Of a stretch of DNA of 64,000 nucleotides, positions 25,328-34,292 are shown one piece after another; position 1 is the first letter of the stretch; the number at the start of each line of letters is the position of its first letter. Source of the DNA: an uncultured Shewanella sp. (GTDB lineage Bacteria; Pseudomonadota; Gammaproteobacteria; Enterobacterales; Shewanellaceae); the NCBI RefSeq assembly GCF_947501225.1, contig NZ_CANMUW010000006.1, positions 270,049 to 334,048 of the forward strand. The letters run 5' to 3'. A program made the position numbers and the translations under genes. The notes beneath the pieces were generated by a model, which searched no databases, was not told where the DNA came from, and worked only from the letters and a program-made list of their open reading frames with translations.

Positions 25328-25543
25328 ATGAGCCATACATATAAAATCATTGAGATAGTCGGAACATCGCCAATCAGCTCCGATGAGGCGATAAAGAATG
25401 CCGTTAAGACCGCAGGCCAGACATTACAACACCTCAGGTGGTTTCAGGTCGTCGAGACCCGCGGACATCTGGAGGCGGGGCTAATTGCCCACTGGCAGGT
25501 GACACTGAAGATAGGTTTTACACTAGAAGAGCCGGAAGATTAA
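25328..25543 (+). CDS. Dodecin-family flavin-binding protein
   Basis: A 71-residue protein matching dodecins in length and layout: a first strand with [11 protein letters not shown], the helix [17 protein letters not shown], the flavin-stacking tryptophan in [11 protein letters not shown] and a C-terminal strand ([13 protein letters not shown]). Dodecins assemble as dodecamers and store or buffer riboflavin and related flavins. It is a single-gene unit; its 3' side shares an inverted heptamer region with the converging queG. Confidence 0.88.
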   Translation: MSHTYKIIEIVGTSPISSDEAIKNAVKTAGQTLQHLRWFQVVETRGHLEAGLIAHWQVTLKIGFTLEEPED

Positions 25544-25553
25544 GAGGCCTTAA

Positions 25554-25655
25554 GTGATAAGTTTTAAGTCATAAGTAACTGCAAGCGATTAAGCGGTTCG
25601 CTTGGTCGCTAAGTTGATTACAATTGTTTAGTTTTGAACTTATAGCTTATCGCTG
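25554..25655 (+). repeat. Inverted heptamer arms between dodecin and queG
   Basis: GTGATAA, GTTTTAA, GTCATAA, GTAACTG (25554-25581) are mirrored by CTTATAG, CTTATCG (25639-25652). Between them is a small stem AAGCG-GTT-CGCTT at 25591-25603. The layout repeats that of 7865-7980 and 13478-13627. Confidence 0.55.
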
Positions 25656-25685
25656 TCTTTGTTCTTTCTTGAGCTTAGCACTTCT

Positions 25686-26873
25686 TTAAGCATCCCTTGG
25701 CAGGCCTTTCTCTACACTGCGTATGACCCTTTGGGTCTTTCGGCTGAGTCTGTCTGAGCCTGCATCTTTCATCTGCTGCACCTCGATGGCCCAATCGATA
25801 TGTTCGATAACCATCTCATCCACTTCATCTGACTCTCTTCTCTCTTTAAGGGCGGTGATGATCGCTTCTGACCACGGAGCATTACCCAGTGCGATGGCAA
25901 TATTTCTCAGCCAGCGCTTGTGTCCGATTCGTCTGATGGGACTGCCTTCGGTGAGCTTGAGAAATTGCGATTCACTCCAGTTGAACAGCTCCAGTAACTC
26001 AGGCTGTTGAAGTGGCTCGCGGGTGTGGAAGTCGCTCTCATCGGTCAGTGGTGCCCCGGCATTAACCGGGCAAACAAGCTGACAGTCATCACAGCCGTAG
26101 ATACGATTGCCGATCAGTGGCCGGAACTCTTCGGGAATAGCCTCCTGTAGTTCAATCGTCAGATAGGAGATACAGCGGCGACCATCGACAATATAGGGTT
26201 CGACTATTGCGTTGGTGGGGCATGACTTGATACAGGCAACACAGGTATTACACCCCTCTGACACCGGAATGTCGACAGGCAGAGGCAGGTCTATGAAGAG
26301 CTCGCCTAAGAAAAACCAGCTACCTGCATCCTGATTGAGCAACAGGCTGTGTTTTCCGGTCCAGCCCAGTCCGGCCTTGTCGGCGAGGGGGCGTTCCAGC
26401 ACCGGAGCCGAGTCGACAAAGGGTCTGAAACCTGGCTTGCTGGCTCCCAGTTTGACCAGTTCAGCTTCTATCATCTGCCCCAGCTTTTTCAACCTGTTGC
26501 GGATCATCTTGTGATAGTCCCGGCCGCCGGCGTATCGTGAAATATAGGCCAGATTCGGGTCGCTTAAGTTGGTGGCAAACCCAGCTTTGGGGGGCAGGTA
26601 ATCCATGCGGGCGGAGATCACTCTGATTGTGCCCGGATGAAGCTCACCGGGGCGAGCCCGCATCATGCCATGGCTCTCCATATATCCCATCTCTCCATGG
26701 TACCCTTCATCGAGCCACTGCTGCAGTTGAGGTTCCTGAGCTGTCAGATCTGTGTCGCAAATTCCGACTTGAGCGAAGCCAAGCTCCCGCCCCCACTGCT
26801 TGATCTGCATAGCAAGCCTGGTGAGATCGCCAGGTGAGAGTGTATAAGGTTGGCTAAGGGGTGTGTCTGACAT
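25686..26873 (-). CDS. queG: Epoxyqueuosine reductase
   Basis: About 395 residues from the ATG at 26873 (MSDTPLSQ). It performs the last step of queuosine synthesis, reducing epoxyqueuosine in tRNA with cobalamin and two 4Fe-4S clusters. The cluster motifs are CNTCVACIKSCP and CDDCQLVCP, each contributing cysteines. N-terminal FAQVGICDTDL and ISARMDYLP are family-typical. A C-terminal HEAT-like extension (IRRIGHKRWLRNIAIALGN) is normal for the longer QueG forms. The enzyme needs B12, which btuB in this window may supply. Confidence 0.92.
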   Translation of the reverse strand: MSDTPLSQPYTLSPGDLTRLAMQIKQWGRELGFAQVGICDTDLTAQEPQLQQWLDEGYHGEMGYMESHGMMRARPGELHPGTIRVISARMDYLPPKAGFATNLSDPNLAYISRYAGGRDYHKMIRNRLKKLGQMIEAELVKLGASKPGFRPFVDSAPVLERPLADKAGLGWTGKHSLLLNQDAGSWFFLGELFIDLPLPVDIPVSEGCNTCVACIKSCPTNAIVEPYIVDGRRCISYLTIELQEAIPEEFRPLIGNRIYGCDDCQLVCPVNAGAPLTDESDFHTREPLQQPELLELFNWSESQFLKLTEGSPIRRIGHKRWLRNIAIALGNAPWSEAIITALKERRESDEVDEMVIEHIDWAIEVQQMKDAGSDRLSRKTQRVIRSVEKGLPRDA

Positions 26874-27079
26874 AGATAACTTCAGGGCTATTGGCAAAGG
26901 TGAACAGCTATATGATAGCAGTATTTATGCTATCGACTAAAGCTCTGGAGATAACCCATGTAATGTGATTGTAATTCATATATTCTTAATGCTCTTTTGG
27001 CATGATTGTTTAAGCGAATGCTCCCTATGTGAAGCCGTTTTGGATATTTCGCTCTCTTTCTCAGTGAACAGGTTGTGGT

Positions 27080-28456
27080 TTGAAAGGCAATAACAGTAAA
27101 CACAGTGGAGCAGTTGCAAGCAAAAACGATATCGCCTTAGCTTGTTCGCTTTCGGACAGGAGTGGTGTCAACGCTTCGAGTACCCCTATTATTTTTTATG
27201 GCTGGTGGATTGTCCTCTTTTCAATCATAGGCTTATCTCTGGGTTACAGTGTGATGACCATGTCCTTCGGTGCATTCATCAAGGAGTTCGAACAGAGCTT
27301 TGGTTGGACGCGGGGTCAGATATCTTTTGGCTCTACTGTCATAGGTATCACGGCTATTCTCTTCTTTCCCTATGCGGGTGGATTGGTAGACAGGTACGGG
27401 GTTAAGAAGATCCTGCTACCCTCCACCTTTGTCTTTGGCCTTGTCATGGCCTCCATGTCGCTGCTCACTCCATCAATTTGGCACTTCTATGCCATGTGTA
27501 TTCTTATCCCACTCCTTGGGGCAGGTACGGCACCACTCACATACTCCCGCTTGCTTGTGAGTTGGTTCGATAAGAGGCGCGGACTTGCCTTGGGAATAGG
27601 GTTGAGCGGTGTGGGGCTGGGGACCGCCCTGGTGCCGTTTATCGTGTCTTATTTCATCGAGCACTATAGCTGGCGAGAGGCGTACCTCTTCATCGGTGGG
27701 TTGATTGTGCTGCTGGTCTGGCCGATTGCCAGATTAGTCGTTGCCGATAAACCCCGGGATAGGGGATTAGCGGCAGATGGTATGCCAATGGACGAGGAGG
27801 CGAAAGCTAAGCTTCCCCTGAATCGTCATGAAAATTTCAAGCTGGGTTTTACCGCTAAAGAGGCGCTGGGGCGCAGAACATTCTGGTTGATGGTGGGCTC
27901 GTTTATTATCACGGGGTTGACCACCTCTACTGTGCTGGTTCATCTGGTGCCTATGATGATGGACAGGGGAGAGAGCCTGCATGAGGCCGTGGAGACCTTT
28001 GCCTACCTGGGGATCTCGATAGTCGCAGGGCGATTAGTTGCAGGCTATCTGATGGATAAGTTCTTCGCGCCTTACGTGGTGGCCATCTTCATGCTAAGTC
28101 CGGTTGTCGGTCTGGCAGCATTTGCCATGGGGGCCACCGGAGAGATGGCGGCGATATCAACCGGCCTCATCGGTATTGCCATCGGTGCAGAGTTTGATGT
28201 GATGGCATATTTCACGACTCAGTATTTCGGCAAACGCTCATTCGGCGTCATCTATGGATACGGCTACTCCGGCTTCAAGTTGGGCGCCAGTATAGGCCCT
28301 CTGATTATGGGATTGACCTATGACCGATTGGGTCGTTACACCGAGGTGCTGTGGATTATGTCAGGCACCATGGTGGTTGCCTGTATACTCATACTGTGCA
28401 TGGGGCAGTATCCGACACTTCCCTCGAGAGAGGTGGCGGCTAAGACAGGGGGGTAA
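27080..28456 (+). CDS. MFS transporter, monocarboxylate/OFA-like
   Basis: A 458-residue protein with a TTG start, about 35 hydrophilic N-terminal residues and 12 predicted helices. The first helix region FYGWWIVLFSIIGL and FEQSFGWTRGQISFG are typical of the oxalate/formate antiporter and monocarboxylate-porter group of the major facilitator superfamily. The substrate is probably a small carboxylate but cannot be fixed. It converges on adenosine deaminase, with a terminator at 28512. Confidence 0.78.
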   Translation: MKGNNSKHSGAVASKNDIALACSLSDRSGVNASSTPIIFYGWWIVLFSIIGLSLGYSVMTMSFGAFIKEFEQSFGWTRGQISFGSTVIGITAILFFPYAGGLVDRYGVKKILLPSTFVFGLVMASMSLLTPSIWHFYAMCILIPLLGAGTAPLTYSRLLVSWFDKRRGLALGIGLSGVGLGTALVPFIVSYFIEHYSWREAYLFIGGLIVLLVWPIARLVVADKPRDRGLAADGMPMDEEAKAKLPLNRHENFKLGFTAKEALGRRTFWLMVGSFIITGLTTSTVLVHLVPMMMDRGESLHEAVETFAYLGISIVAGRLVAGYLMDKFFAPYVVAIFMLSPVVGLAAFAMGATGEMAAISTGLIGIAIGAEFDVMAYFTTQYFGKRSFGVIYGYGYSGFKLGASIGPLIMGLTYDRLGRYTEVLWIMSGTMVVACILILCMGQYPTLPSREVAAKTGG

Positions 28457-28511
28457 CCCTGCTGTAAAGCCTGCGCCTGCTCACCGCCGGCAGTTGCACT
28501 TGCAATAAAAA

Positions 28512-28536
28512 AGGGAAACCCTTCATGAGTTTCCCT
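28512..28536 (-). terminator. Terminator of adenosine deaminase
   Basis: AGGGAAAC pairs with GTTTCCCT around a 9-base loop. On the minus strand it is followed by TTTTTT. It lies about 30 bases after the add stop. Confidence 0.75.
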
Positions 28537-28567
28537 CTATTGGCAGACCGCTTGCTAGACCTATAAG

Positions 28568-29563
28568 TTATTCGGCGTACTGCAGCAGATGTTGTTTGAC
28601 CTCATCGGAGGCGAACGCCTGCTCGACACTGATCCTGTAGATGTTGAAGTAATCTTCACGACTCAGATTGAACTCCTCTACTACCTTACGCACCTCATCG
28701 GTCATAGTGGTGTTAGACACGGTGCGATTATCGGTATTGATGGTGGTGGGCAGGTTGGCCTGATAGAACGCCTTAAACGGATGCTCGCTTAACTTATCCA
28801 CCGCTTTGGTCTGGATATTACTGCTGGGGCAGGTCTCTAAGCCGATGTTGTGCTGTTTGACTAAGTCATAGGCGCCCTGATGGCCTGTGATATGGATGCC
28901 GTGACCGACGCGCTCGGCATTAAGCAGTGATACCGCATCATATACATTCTGGCCAACCCCTTGCTCACCGGCATGTATGGTGATGTGGTAACCCTTCTCT
29001 TTTGCATATTTTGCATAGGGAATGAACTCCTGACAGAAGCCCGGTAGCTCTGCACCGGCGAGATCGAAAGCGGCAACCCCTTTACCTAAGAAATCCGTGC
29101 CGGCATCGATAACGGCATTGATGTTATCTTTGGCAAAGGTTCTTAAGATAGAGAGGATATAATTTCCCTTGATATCATATTGAGCTTCGGCGCGCTGCAT
29201 ACCCTTGACGGCGCTGTTGATGATCTGTTCGAAACTCAGACCCTGCTGCTGATGCAGTTGCGGACCGAAACGGACCTCGAAGTATTTTACGTTTTCCCTG
29301 GCTGCATCTTCAAAAAGCTCAAATGAGATACGCTCAATTCCGGCTTCGGTCTGCATAACTGACAGGGGCAGGTCGAAACGCATCAGGTACTCTTCAAGGT
29401 TTTGACAAGTCTCAGGCGCTATCATTAATGAGTTGATCTCATTGATATCCTGGCTTGGTAGAGGGATGTTTTGCTCTTGTGCGAGATCGATAATTGTTTG
29501 CGGGCGGACGCTGCCGTCTAAGTGACAATGTAGATCGATCTTGGGCAGGTTAAAATAATTCAT
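28568..29563 (-). CDS. add: Adenosine deaminase
   Basis: A 331-residue metal-dependent deaminase turning adenosine into inosine. Zinc-site and catalytic motifs appear in order: DLHCHLDGS near the N-terminus, HAGEQG near the middle, GHGIHI, and [11 protein letters not shown] near the C-terminus. The length matches bacterial Add. It is a stand-alone gene in a purine-salvage role. An AGGTAGAG-like region precedes the ATG. Confidence 0.93.
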   Translation of the reverse strand: MNYFNLPKIDLHCHLDGSVRPQTIIDLAQEQNIPLPSQDINEINSLMIAPETCQNLEEYLMRFDLPLSVMQTEAGIERISFELFEDAARENVKYFEVRFGPQLHQQQGLSFEQIINSAVKGMQRAEAQYDIKGNYILSILRTFAKDNINAVIDAGTDFLGKGVAAFDLAGAELPGFCQEFIPYAKYAKEKGYHITIHAGEQGVGQNVYDAVSLLNAERVGHGIHITGHQGAYDLVKQHNIGLETCPSSNIQTKAVDKLSEHPFKAFYQANLPTTINTDNRTVSNTTMTDEVRKVVEEFNLSREDYFNIYRISVEQAFASDEVKQHLLQYAE

Positions 29564-30140
29564 GAGTCTCTACCTTTATTGGATAGTACCTAAATATGAA
29601 TGCAGTCTATAAATTGAATTAAACAGTTCTACCTATAGAAATAGTACATATTTTGGATAGTGCATAAAGTTACAGACTTCATAATCAAGAATTTGTGGCT
29701 CTTGGTAGAAACTCCCAAACCATATCATTGGGATTATACGAAGCTATTCGAACGCGTAGATTAACATTACGATAAAATCGTCGCAATATATTAGATTTAC
29801 AAATCATTCAAAAAATTTCATTTTTGTCTTCCTTTGAGCACTAATGTCGCTGCAAATCGCTATGGTTTTACAAATACCGGTCTGAAAGTTACCGTACTCT
29901 TACTTTTATACTTACGGGTTACTCAGTTACCACTTCAGCTTTGGGCTGCTTAGACTCGGGCATAGGTTAAACTTACTATATTGAGTCAAGAATATGGGGG
30001 AATGGTTACAGCCAGCTTGAGTGGCTCGCTATGGCTTGACCGGATTTAAACTGATACTGTCTGGCTTGAAGCTTAAGCTAAGTCTCAGACTATGGCGGAG
30101 AGATTTTTATGGATGAGTTGTTTTGTAACTTTGGAGTCTT
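29564..30140. other. AT-rich divergent intergenic region, no gene
   Basis: 577 bases between add (minus) and the binding-protein gene (plus). Composition is AT-rich, with stops in all frames. It should contain both promoters. I see no riboswitch, repeat or clear operator. Confidence 0.35.
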
Positions 30141-30947
30141 ATGGGGCGTTTGGGTCAGTTAACTTTGCTCGTGTTGTGTTCATCACTGCTAGCTATTTAT
30201 TGTATCGGAAATAGGGCCGTTGCCGGGCAGACAGAGGCTGAGTTACGATTACTCACCGAGCCCTGGGAGCCGGTATCTTATGAAGTTGAGGGCGTAGCAA
30301 AAGGCTTTGCTGTCGAGCTGGTAAATCACTTGCAAGCTTCGATAGGAACCAAACACCCGATCGAGGTTCTTCCCTGGGCCAGAGGTTTCGCGATCGCCAC
30401 CTCTACTCCAAATGTGCTCCTCTTTGCCACCTCTGTAGATGAGCAGCGTCGAAAGCAGTTTGACTTTGTTGGCCCTATTCTGACGAGTAATATCTCTCTC
30501 TATACCAGAGCCGAAGACACGATCGAGATCGATTCAATGGAGCAGGTGAAGAGGGCCGGAATAATCGGCGCATATCGCGGCTCTTTGGGAGAGGGGGTGT
30601 TGAGGCGCTCGGGCGTAGAGCAGCTATTGATCGCCAGCTTTCCCCATCAAAATGCGAAGCAGTTGATGCGTGGCAGAGTACGGTTTTGGTGTCAGGCCGA
30701 TATTGCGGTCAACAGCTTGTTGGCAAAGGTAGGGGGAGATCCTGAGCGGGTCAGGCCTGTGTTTGTTATCTCAAAGCTCGAGCTCTATCTGGCTTTTTCA
30801 AAGGGAACCGATGAATCTGTGGTAACCCGCTGGAGTGAGGCACTCATTAGGTTTAAAGACTCTGGCCAGTACAGCAAACTTTATCACCGCTGGTTCAAAG
30901 AGGTGCGCGAACCGGGTGAGACAGAGATACTGTGGCGGGAGAGGTGA
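30141..30947 (+). CDS. Periplasmic solute-binding protein, SBP_bac_3 type
   Basis: A 268-residue exported protein with a TTGGAG ribosome site and a signal peptide ending near RAVAGQT. The motif RLLTEPWEPVSYEVEGVAKGFAVELVNHL is like the ligand-contact start of amino-acid-binding proteins of ABC systems and of related sensor domains. No permease or ATPase gene follows. It probably works as an orphan receptor or in signalling; the gene it abuts encodes a cyclic-di-GMP enzyme on the opposite strand. Confidence 0.75.
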   Translation: MGRLGQLTLLVLCSSLLAIYCIGNRAVAGQTEAELRLLTEPWEPVSYEVEGVAKGFAVELVNHLQASIGTKHPIEVLPWARGFAIATSTPNVLLFATSVDEQRRKQFDFVGPILTSNISLYTRAEDTIEIDSMEQVKRAGIIGAYRGSLGEGVLRRSGVEQLLIASFPHQNAKQLMRGRVRFWCQADIAVNSLLAKVGGDPERVRPVFVISKLELYLAFSKGTDESVVTRWSEALIRFKDSGQYSKLYHRWFKEVREPGETEILWRER

Positions 30948-32864
30948 TCAACCCTTAGAACTGTTGGTATCAGAAGCGGTTAAGCCAGTGTTGTTGATGA
31001 CCCGGTTTCTTCCCTCAGACTTGGCCCGATAAAGAGCACTATCGGCTCGTTGAAGCAGATCTGAGAAACTCTTATCCTCCTCTTGTGCGGCAACACCGGC
31101 ACTGATTGTTATCTTAAAACCTTCGGCTATCTCATTAAGCTCAGTGTCGGCAATCGTCTTAACGAGCCGCTCGGCTATCTCGCTGGCTTGTTCGAGTGTG
31201 GTATCAGGCAATATTATCAGAAACTCTTCGCCGCCTACCCGGCCAACGAGATCGCTTTTTCTCATATGGTCGCGGCTTATTTTTGCAAGTTTTATCAGTG
31301 TCTTATCGCCTATGTCATGGCCGTAGTTATCATTGATCGATTTGAAATTATCGGCATCGAAGAGAATGATCGCCAGTGAAGGTGGTGTAATTGAAAATAG
31401 CTTTTCACCTGTGGCGTACGTATGCCTGCGGTTAGGAAGCTGAGTCAGGTGATCTGTCATGGCGAGCACTTCCAGCAGCTTGGACTTTTGTGCCTGCTTG
31501 AAGGCAAAGAGGGAGATGATCAAGATGATAATGAATGCCAGCACCAGTACCACGTATTGCAGCAGTTTATTCTGTTGCATAATCTCGAGCTCATGCTCTT
31601 TGATTCTCTGATGCTCGACTAAACGCTCATTTTCAGTCTCAATCCGCTTGGTATTGAAGCGGGTGCGCATCTCTGTGGTACGGTTAGATTGTAGCTTTGC
31701 ATCCAACTCGTTGTGCAGAACAAGGTACTGCTCCAGTGAGGCGAAGGCTTGCTTCCAATTCTGTTGAGTGCTGAAGGTTTGGCTTTCCAGGAGAAGAAGT
31801 TGCGCCATCCCCCGGGTGTTCTTAACCCTGGAAAACGCCGCTTTCGCCTCTTCGAGTTCAACTAAGGCTTGAGCGGGATCCGCCTGCATCAGATGCACTT
31901 GAGCCTCGAACAACTTCATAAAACTGTAGAAGGCTTCATCATCCGGTTTAATCGTTTGATTCGCCTCATTCAGATACTGCTTTGCTTCATCGATTCGGTT
32001 TAATTTCAGCAGTGTTCCTGACATATTGACGGCAATAGTGCTCGCCCCCCGGATGCTTCTCTGTTCGGTCCAATACTTGTAAACCCGTAGGTATTTATCC
32101 AGCGCCTGTTCATACTCTCCAAGCTCCTCCAGCGCAATGGCCATCTCTGACAATATGCCGGTTGCCGAGTTCATATCGCCGAGTTCGATGAACTTATCTT
32201 CGAGCTGTCGGTAATACTTGATAGCAGTTTGAGGGTCACCGAACCTTCTATAGCTGGTCGCCAGCTCTGTTAGGTTGTAGAGGGACCAATATTTCAGCTC
32301 CAGGCTGTCATATAGGTGCTGAGCCGTGATCAAGTCTTCCAGCGCCTGGGCAAAATTGCCCTGAAACGAGTAGATGGCACCACGGATGCTGCGTACATCG
32401 GCGATAAGTTTAGGTGACTCCAGTTGATAAGCGTCTCCTACCAGCTGGTTGTACTCCTCCAATGCCTGCTCGACACGCCCCTGATGTTGATAGAACCAGG
32501 CACGGCAAAGTTTAATGTCGGTGAGTAATTCAGGGACCTGACTAATTTTCTCGGAAGTTAAGTTGGTATTGGCAAGTTTAATCGCCTCTGCCCTCTGCTT
32601 TTCATCGGTAGGGTCATGATTCCAGCAAAGTACACTCTGTAGCCTGAAGTAATGGGGGACGTTATCGATTGATATCCGTGCTTTAAGATACTGGATTTTT
32701 TCGGTCAATTCGGCGGGAGTGATTGCAACCCCGCTCTCTATTTCGTCAAAAACCTTGTCGATATCGGTTTGTTCGATGGCGAACAGAGAAGATGAAAAAA
32801 GCGCAGAGCAGAGGCCGAAACTTATCAGCAAAAAATATACTCTGCTCAGCCATTGTTTATTCAT
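30948..32864 (-). CDS. TPR-repeat membrane diguanylate cyclase (GGDEF)
   Basis: A 638-residue protein with a signal sequence, about ten helical TPR-like repeats in the periplasmic part, a coiled coil (RTRFNTKRIETENERLVEHQ), one membrane helix near residue 445 and a GGDEF domain. The active site is GGEEF, five residues after the I-site RKSD, so it should make cyclic di-GMP with product inhibition. No EAL or HAMP is seen. The ligand of the TPR sensor is unknown. Its stop codon abuts that of the converging binding-protein gene with no bases between them. Confidence 0.88.
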   Translation of the reverse strand: MNKQWLSRVYFLLISFGLCSALFSSSLFAIEQTDIDKVFDEIESGVAITPAELTEKIQYLKARISIDNVPHYFRLQSVLCWNHDPTDEKQRAEAIKLANTNLTSEKISQVPELLTDIKLCRAWFYQHQGRVEQALEEYNQLVGDAYQLESPKLIADVRSIRGAIYSFQGNFAQALEDLITAQHLYDSLELKYWSLYNLTELATSYRRFGDPQTAIKYYRQLEDKFIELGDMNSATGILSEMAIALEELGEYEQALDKYLRVYKYWTEQRSIRGASTIAVNMSGTLLKLNRIDEAKQYLNEANQTIKPDDEAFYSFMKLFEAQVHLMQADPAQALVELEEAKAAFSRVKNTRGMAQLLLLESQTFSTQQNWKQAFASLEQYLVLHNELDAKLQSNRTTEMRTRFNTKRIETENERLVEHQRIKEHELEIMQQNKLLQYVVLVLAFIIILIISLFAFKQAQKSKLLEVLAMTDHLTQLPNRRHTYATGEKLFSITPPSLAIILFDADNFKSINDNYGHDIGDKTLIKLAKISRDHMRKSDLVGRVGGEEFLIILPDTTLEQASEIAERLVKTIADTELNEIAEGFKITISAGVAAQEEDKSFSDLLQRADSALYRAKSEGRNRVINNTGLTASDTNSSKG

Positions 32865-33155
32865 CTTATTGGACTAATGCCTTTGATCTTATTCATCATT
32901 TAAACATAGCATACAGTTTTCCCTATCCGCATGCACTTATTGTATTAATTAACCATCAATTAGGTTTTTATCAATGAGCTTTATGTCGGCTAATACTACA
33001 CCCACCTTCAGGCCGTTGTATACTTTTGTCTTGTCGGGAGGTTCCCGGGTAAGAGACTTTTGCATTTGAGCCTGTCTGCGGGTATAACTGCACGCTTTAT
33101 TATCCGGACATGAGTGAGTCGCTTACCCTGGTTACAGCCGGGTTGCCGGAAATGA

Positions 33156-33284
33156 GATAAGCATCATGTCGAAGGTGCCTTGGTGGCCGCCGCTATCGGT
33201 GTGTCATCCGGGATCTATTTTGAACCCCATAAAGGTACCTCCCTCGCCCCGGTTGCGGGAGATGGCAATTACGCCTATGTGTGA
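33156..33284 (+). pseudogene. Possible decayed coding remnant
   Basis: Within the 489-base gap 32865-33353 a GC-rich patch reads as protein in pieces. This frame gives about 42 residues including GALVAAAIGVSSGIYFEP and VAGDGNYAYV then a stop, with no start codon after the preceding TGA at 33153. A different frame just upstream (about 33062-33160) reads YYPDMSESLTLVTAGLPE then stops. Alternatively it is a structured leader RNA. I do not recognise the family. Confidence 0.3.
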
Positions 33285-33380
33285 GTGGAATGTTTCAAGC
33301 GACAAGCATGCAATAGGCAAACGATCTGTGCCCGATAATCGGCACTCAACAGAATGAATTTAAAAGACACCGAGTTAACT

Positions 33381-33818
33381 ATGACTGATATCTCCCCTGA
33401 ATATAAAGCACGAGTTGAGCAAGTCTCATTGAACGTATGTAACACAGTGATTCCTATGGATCAGATCCCTGAAAACCTGATGGAAGCCTATGCTAACCTG
33501 TGTAATGAGCTAGTCGAAGATAATGATGAGAAGTTTGCCAAGGGGTGGGAGGCGCTGCCAAATAGTGCCAAGGCGTTACTGCCCAGAGAAGACTTTCACG
33601 GCTTCTATATCGCTAATGCCTGGCTGCAGCTAAGTCGTGTCGCCCAGGATATCTCGGATATGGCCGACAGCGATGAAGCCATCGATGAGAAGGAGTACAA
33701 CGGTATATTTACCCGCATCTCAGATGAGTCGCTCAAAGAGAGCGCGAAGAAGTTGAAGAAATCCCGCACCGACAGAGCCCTGCTCAACAGCATTCGCGCG
33801 GTTATTGAAGGTAAGTAG
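33381..33818 (+). CDS. Small acidic cytoplasmic protein, unknown function
   Basis: 145 residues from the ATG at 33381 (MTDISPEY); an in-frame ATG at 33354 would add nine residues and neither has a strong ribosome site. The protein is helical, acidic and soluble, with FHGFYIANAWLQLSRVAQDI in the middle and a lysine-rich stretch (SLKESAKKLKKSRTDRA) near the end. It resembles a conserved hypothetical family of Shewanella and Vibrio (possibly DUF3069, from memory only). It stands alone. Confidence 0.65.
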   Translation: MTDISPEYKARVEQVSLNVCNTVIPMDQIPENLMEAYANLCNELVEDNDEKFAKGWEALPNSAKALLPREDFHGFYIANAWLQLSRVAQDISDMADSDEAIDEKEYNGIFTRISDESLKESAKKLKKSRTDRALLNSIRAVIEGK

Positions 33819-34137
33819 TCGAAGGAGAGTAGTCACCTCCCGAGTATGAGGTGTTAATCCTTTTACCGGGTGCTGATTGAGGCTATGGGAAACCATGGCC
33901 TTTTTTGTATCTGCCGCCAGCAGGTACCTTACTGCTGTTGCCTACCTACTGAGTCAGATTACTGGGTGCCGTAGCTTCAGAGTTATCTATAGCCTGCGGC
34001 TCGCAGAAGCCTCCCAAAGTAAAGAGCGCATAACCCCTGTCGGGAAGGCAATAGATGACCATGAAGGCAAAAGCTTCAACATACTTACCAATATAAAGAA
34101 CAGATAGAAGATGTAACCAGCCGTCATTCCAAGGCAA

Positions 34138-34168
34138 AAAAAAGCTACCGATATTAACCGGTAGCTTT
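34138..34168 (-). terminator. Terminator of malic enzyme
   Basis: AAAGCTACCG pairs with CGGTAGCTTT around an 8-base loop. On the minus strand it ends in a long T-run. It lies about 125 bases beyond the maeA stop, with the 11-copy repeat in between. Confidence 0.8.
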
Positions 34169-34176
34169 ATGCTGTT

Positions 34177-34253
34177 CTCGAACCTCGAACCTCGAACCTC
34201 GAACCTCGAACCTCGAACCTCGAACCTCGAACCTCGAACCTCGAACCTCGAAC
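34177..34253 (+). repeat. Eleven tandem CTCGAAC heptamers
   Basis: Eleven perfect copies of CTCGAAC (77 bases), located between the maeA stop and its terminator, so they would be transcribed in the maeA 3' untranslated region as GTTCGAG repeats. Such a perfect array should vary in copy number. Confidence 0.95.
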
Positions 34254-34257
34254 CTGG

Positions 34258-34278
34258 ATCCTGAAACAAGTTCAGGAT
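34258..34278. repeat. ATCCTGAA palindrome
   Basis: ATCCTGAA-ACAAG-TTCAGGAT is a perfect 8-bp inverted repeat next to the heptamer array. From memory, this sequence followed by GACG is a widespread dispersed repeat in marine gammaproteobacteria. Confidence 0.6.
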
Positions 34279-34292
34279 GACGAGAGAGAGAG

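Noticed and set aside
33166-33357. 63-codon frame MSKVPWWPP...
   Set aside because: Proline-rich and low-quality composition; a different frame over the same bases looks more protein-like, so I report the region as a possible remnant instead.
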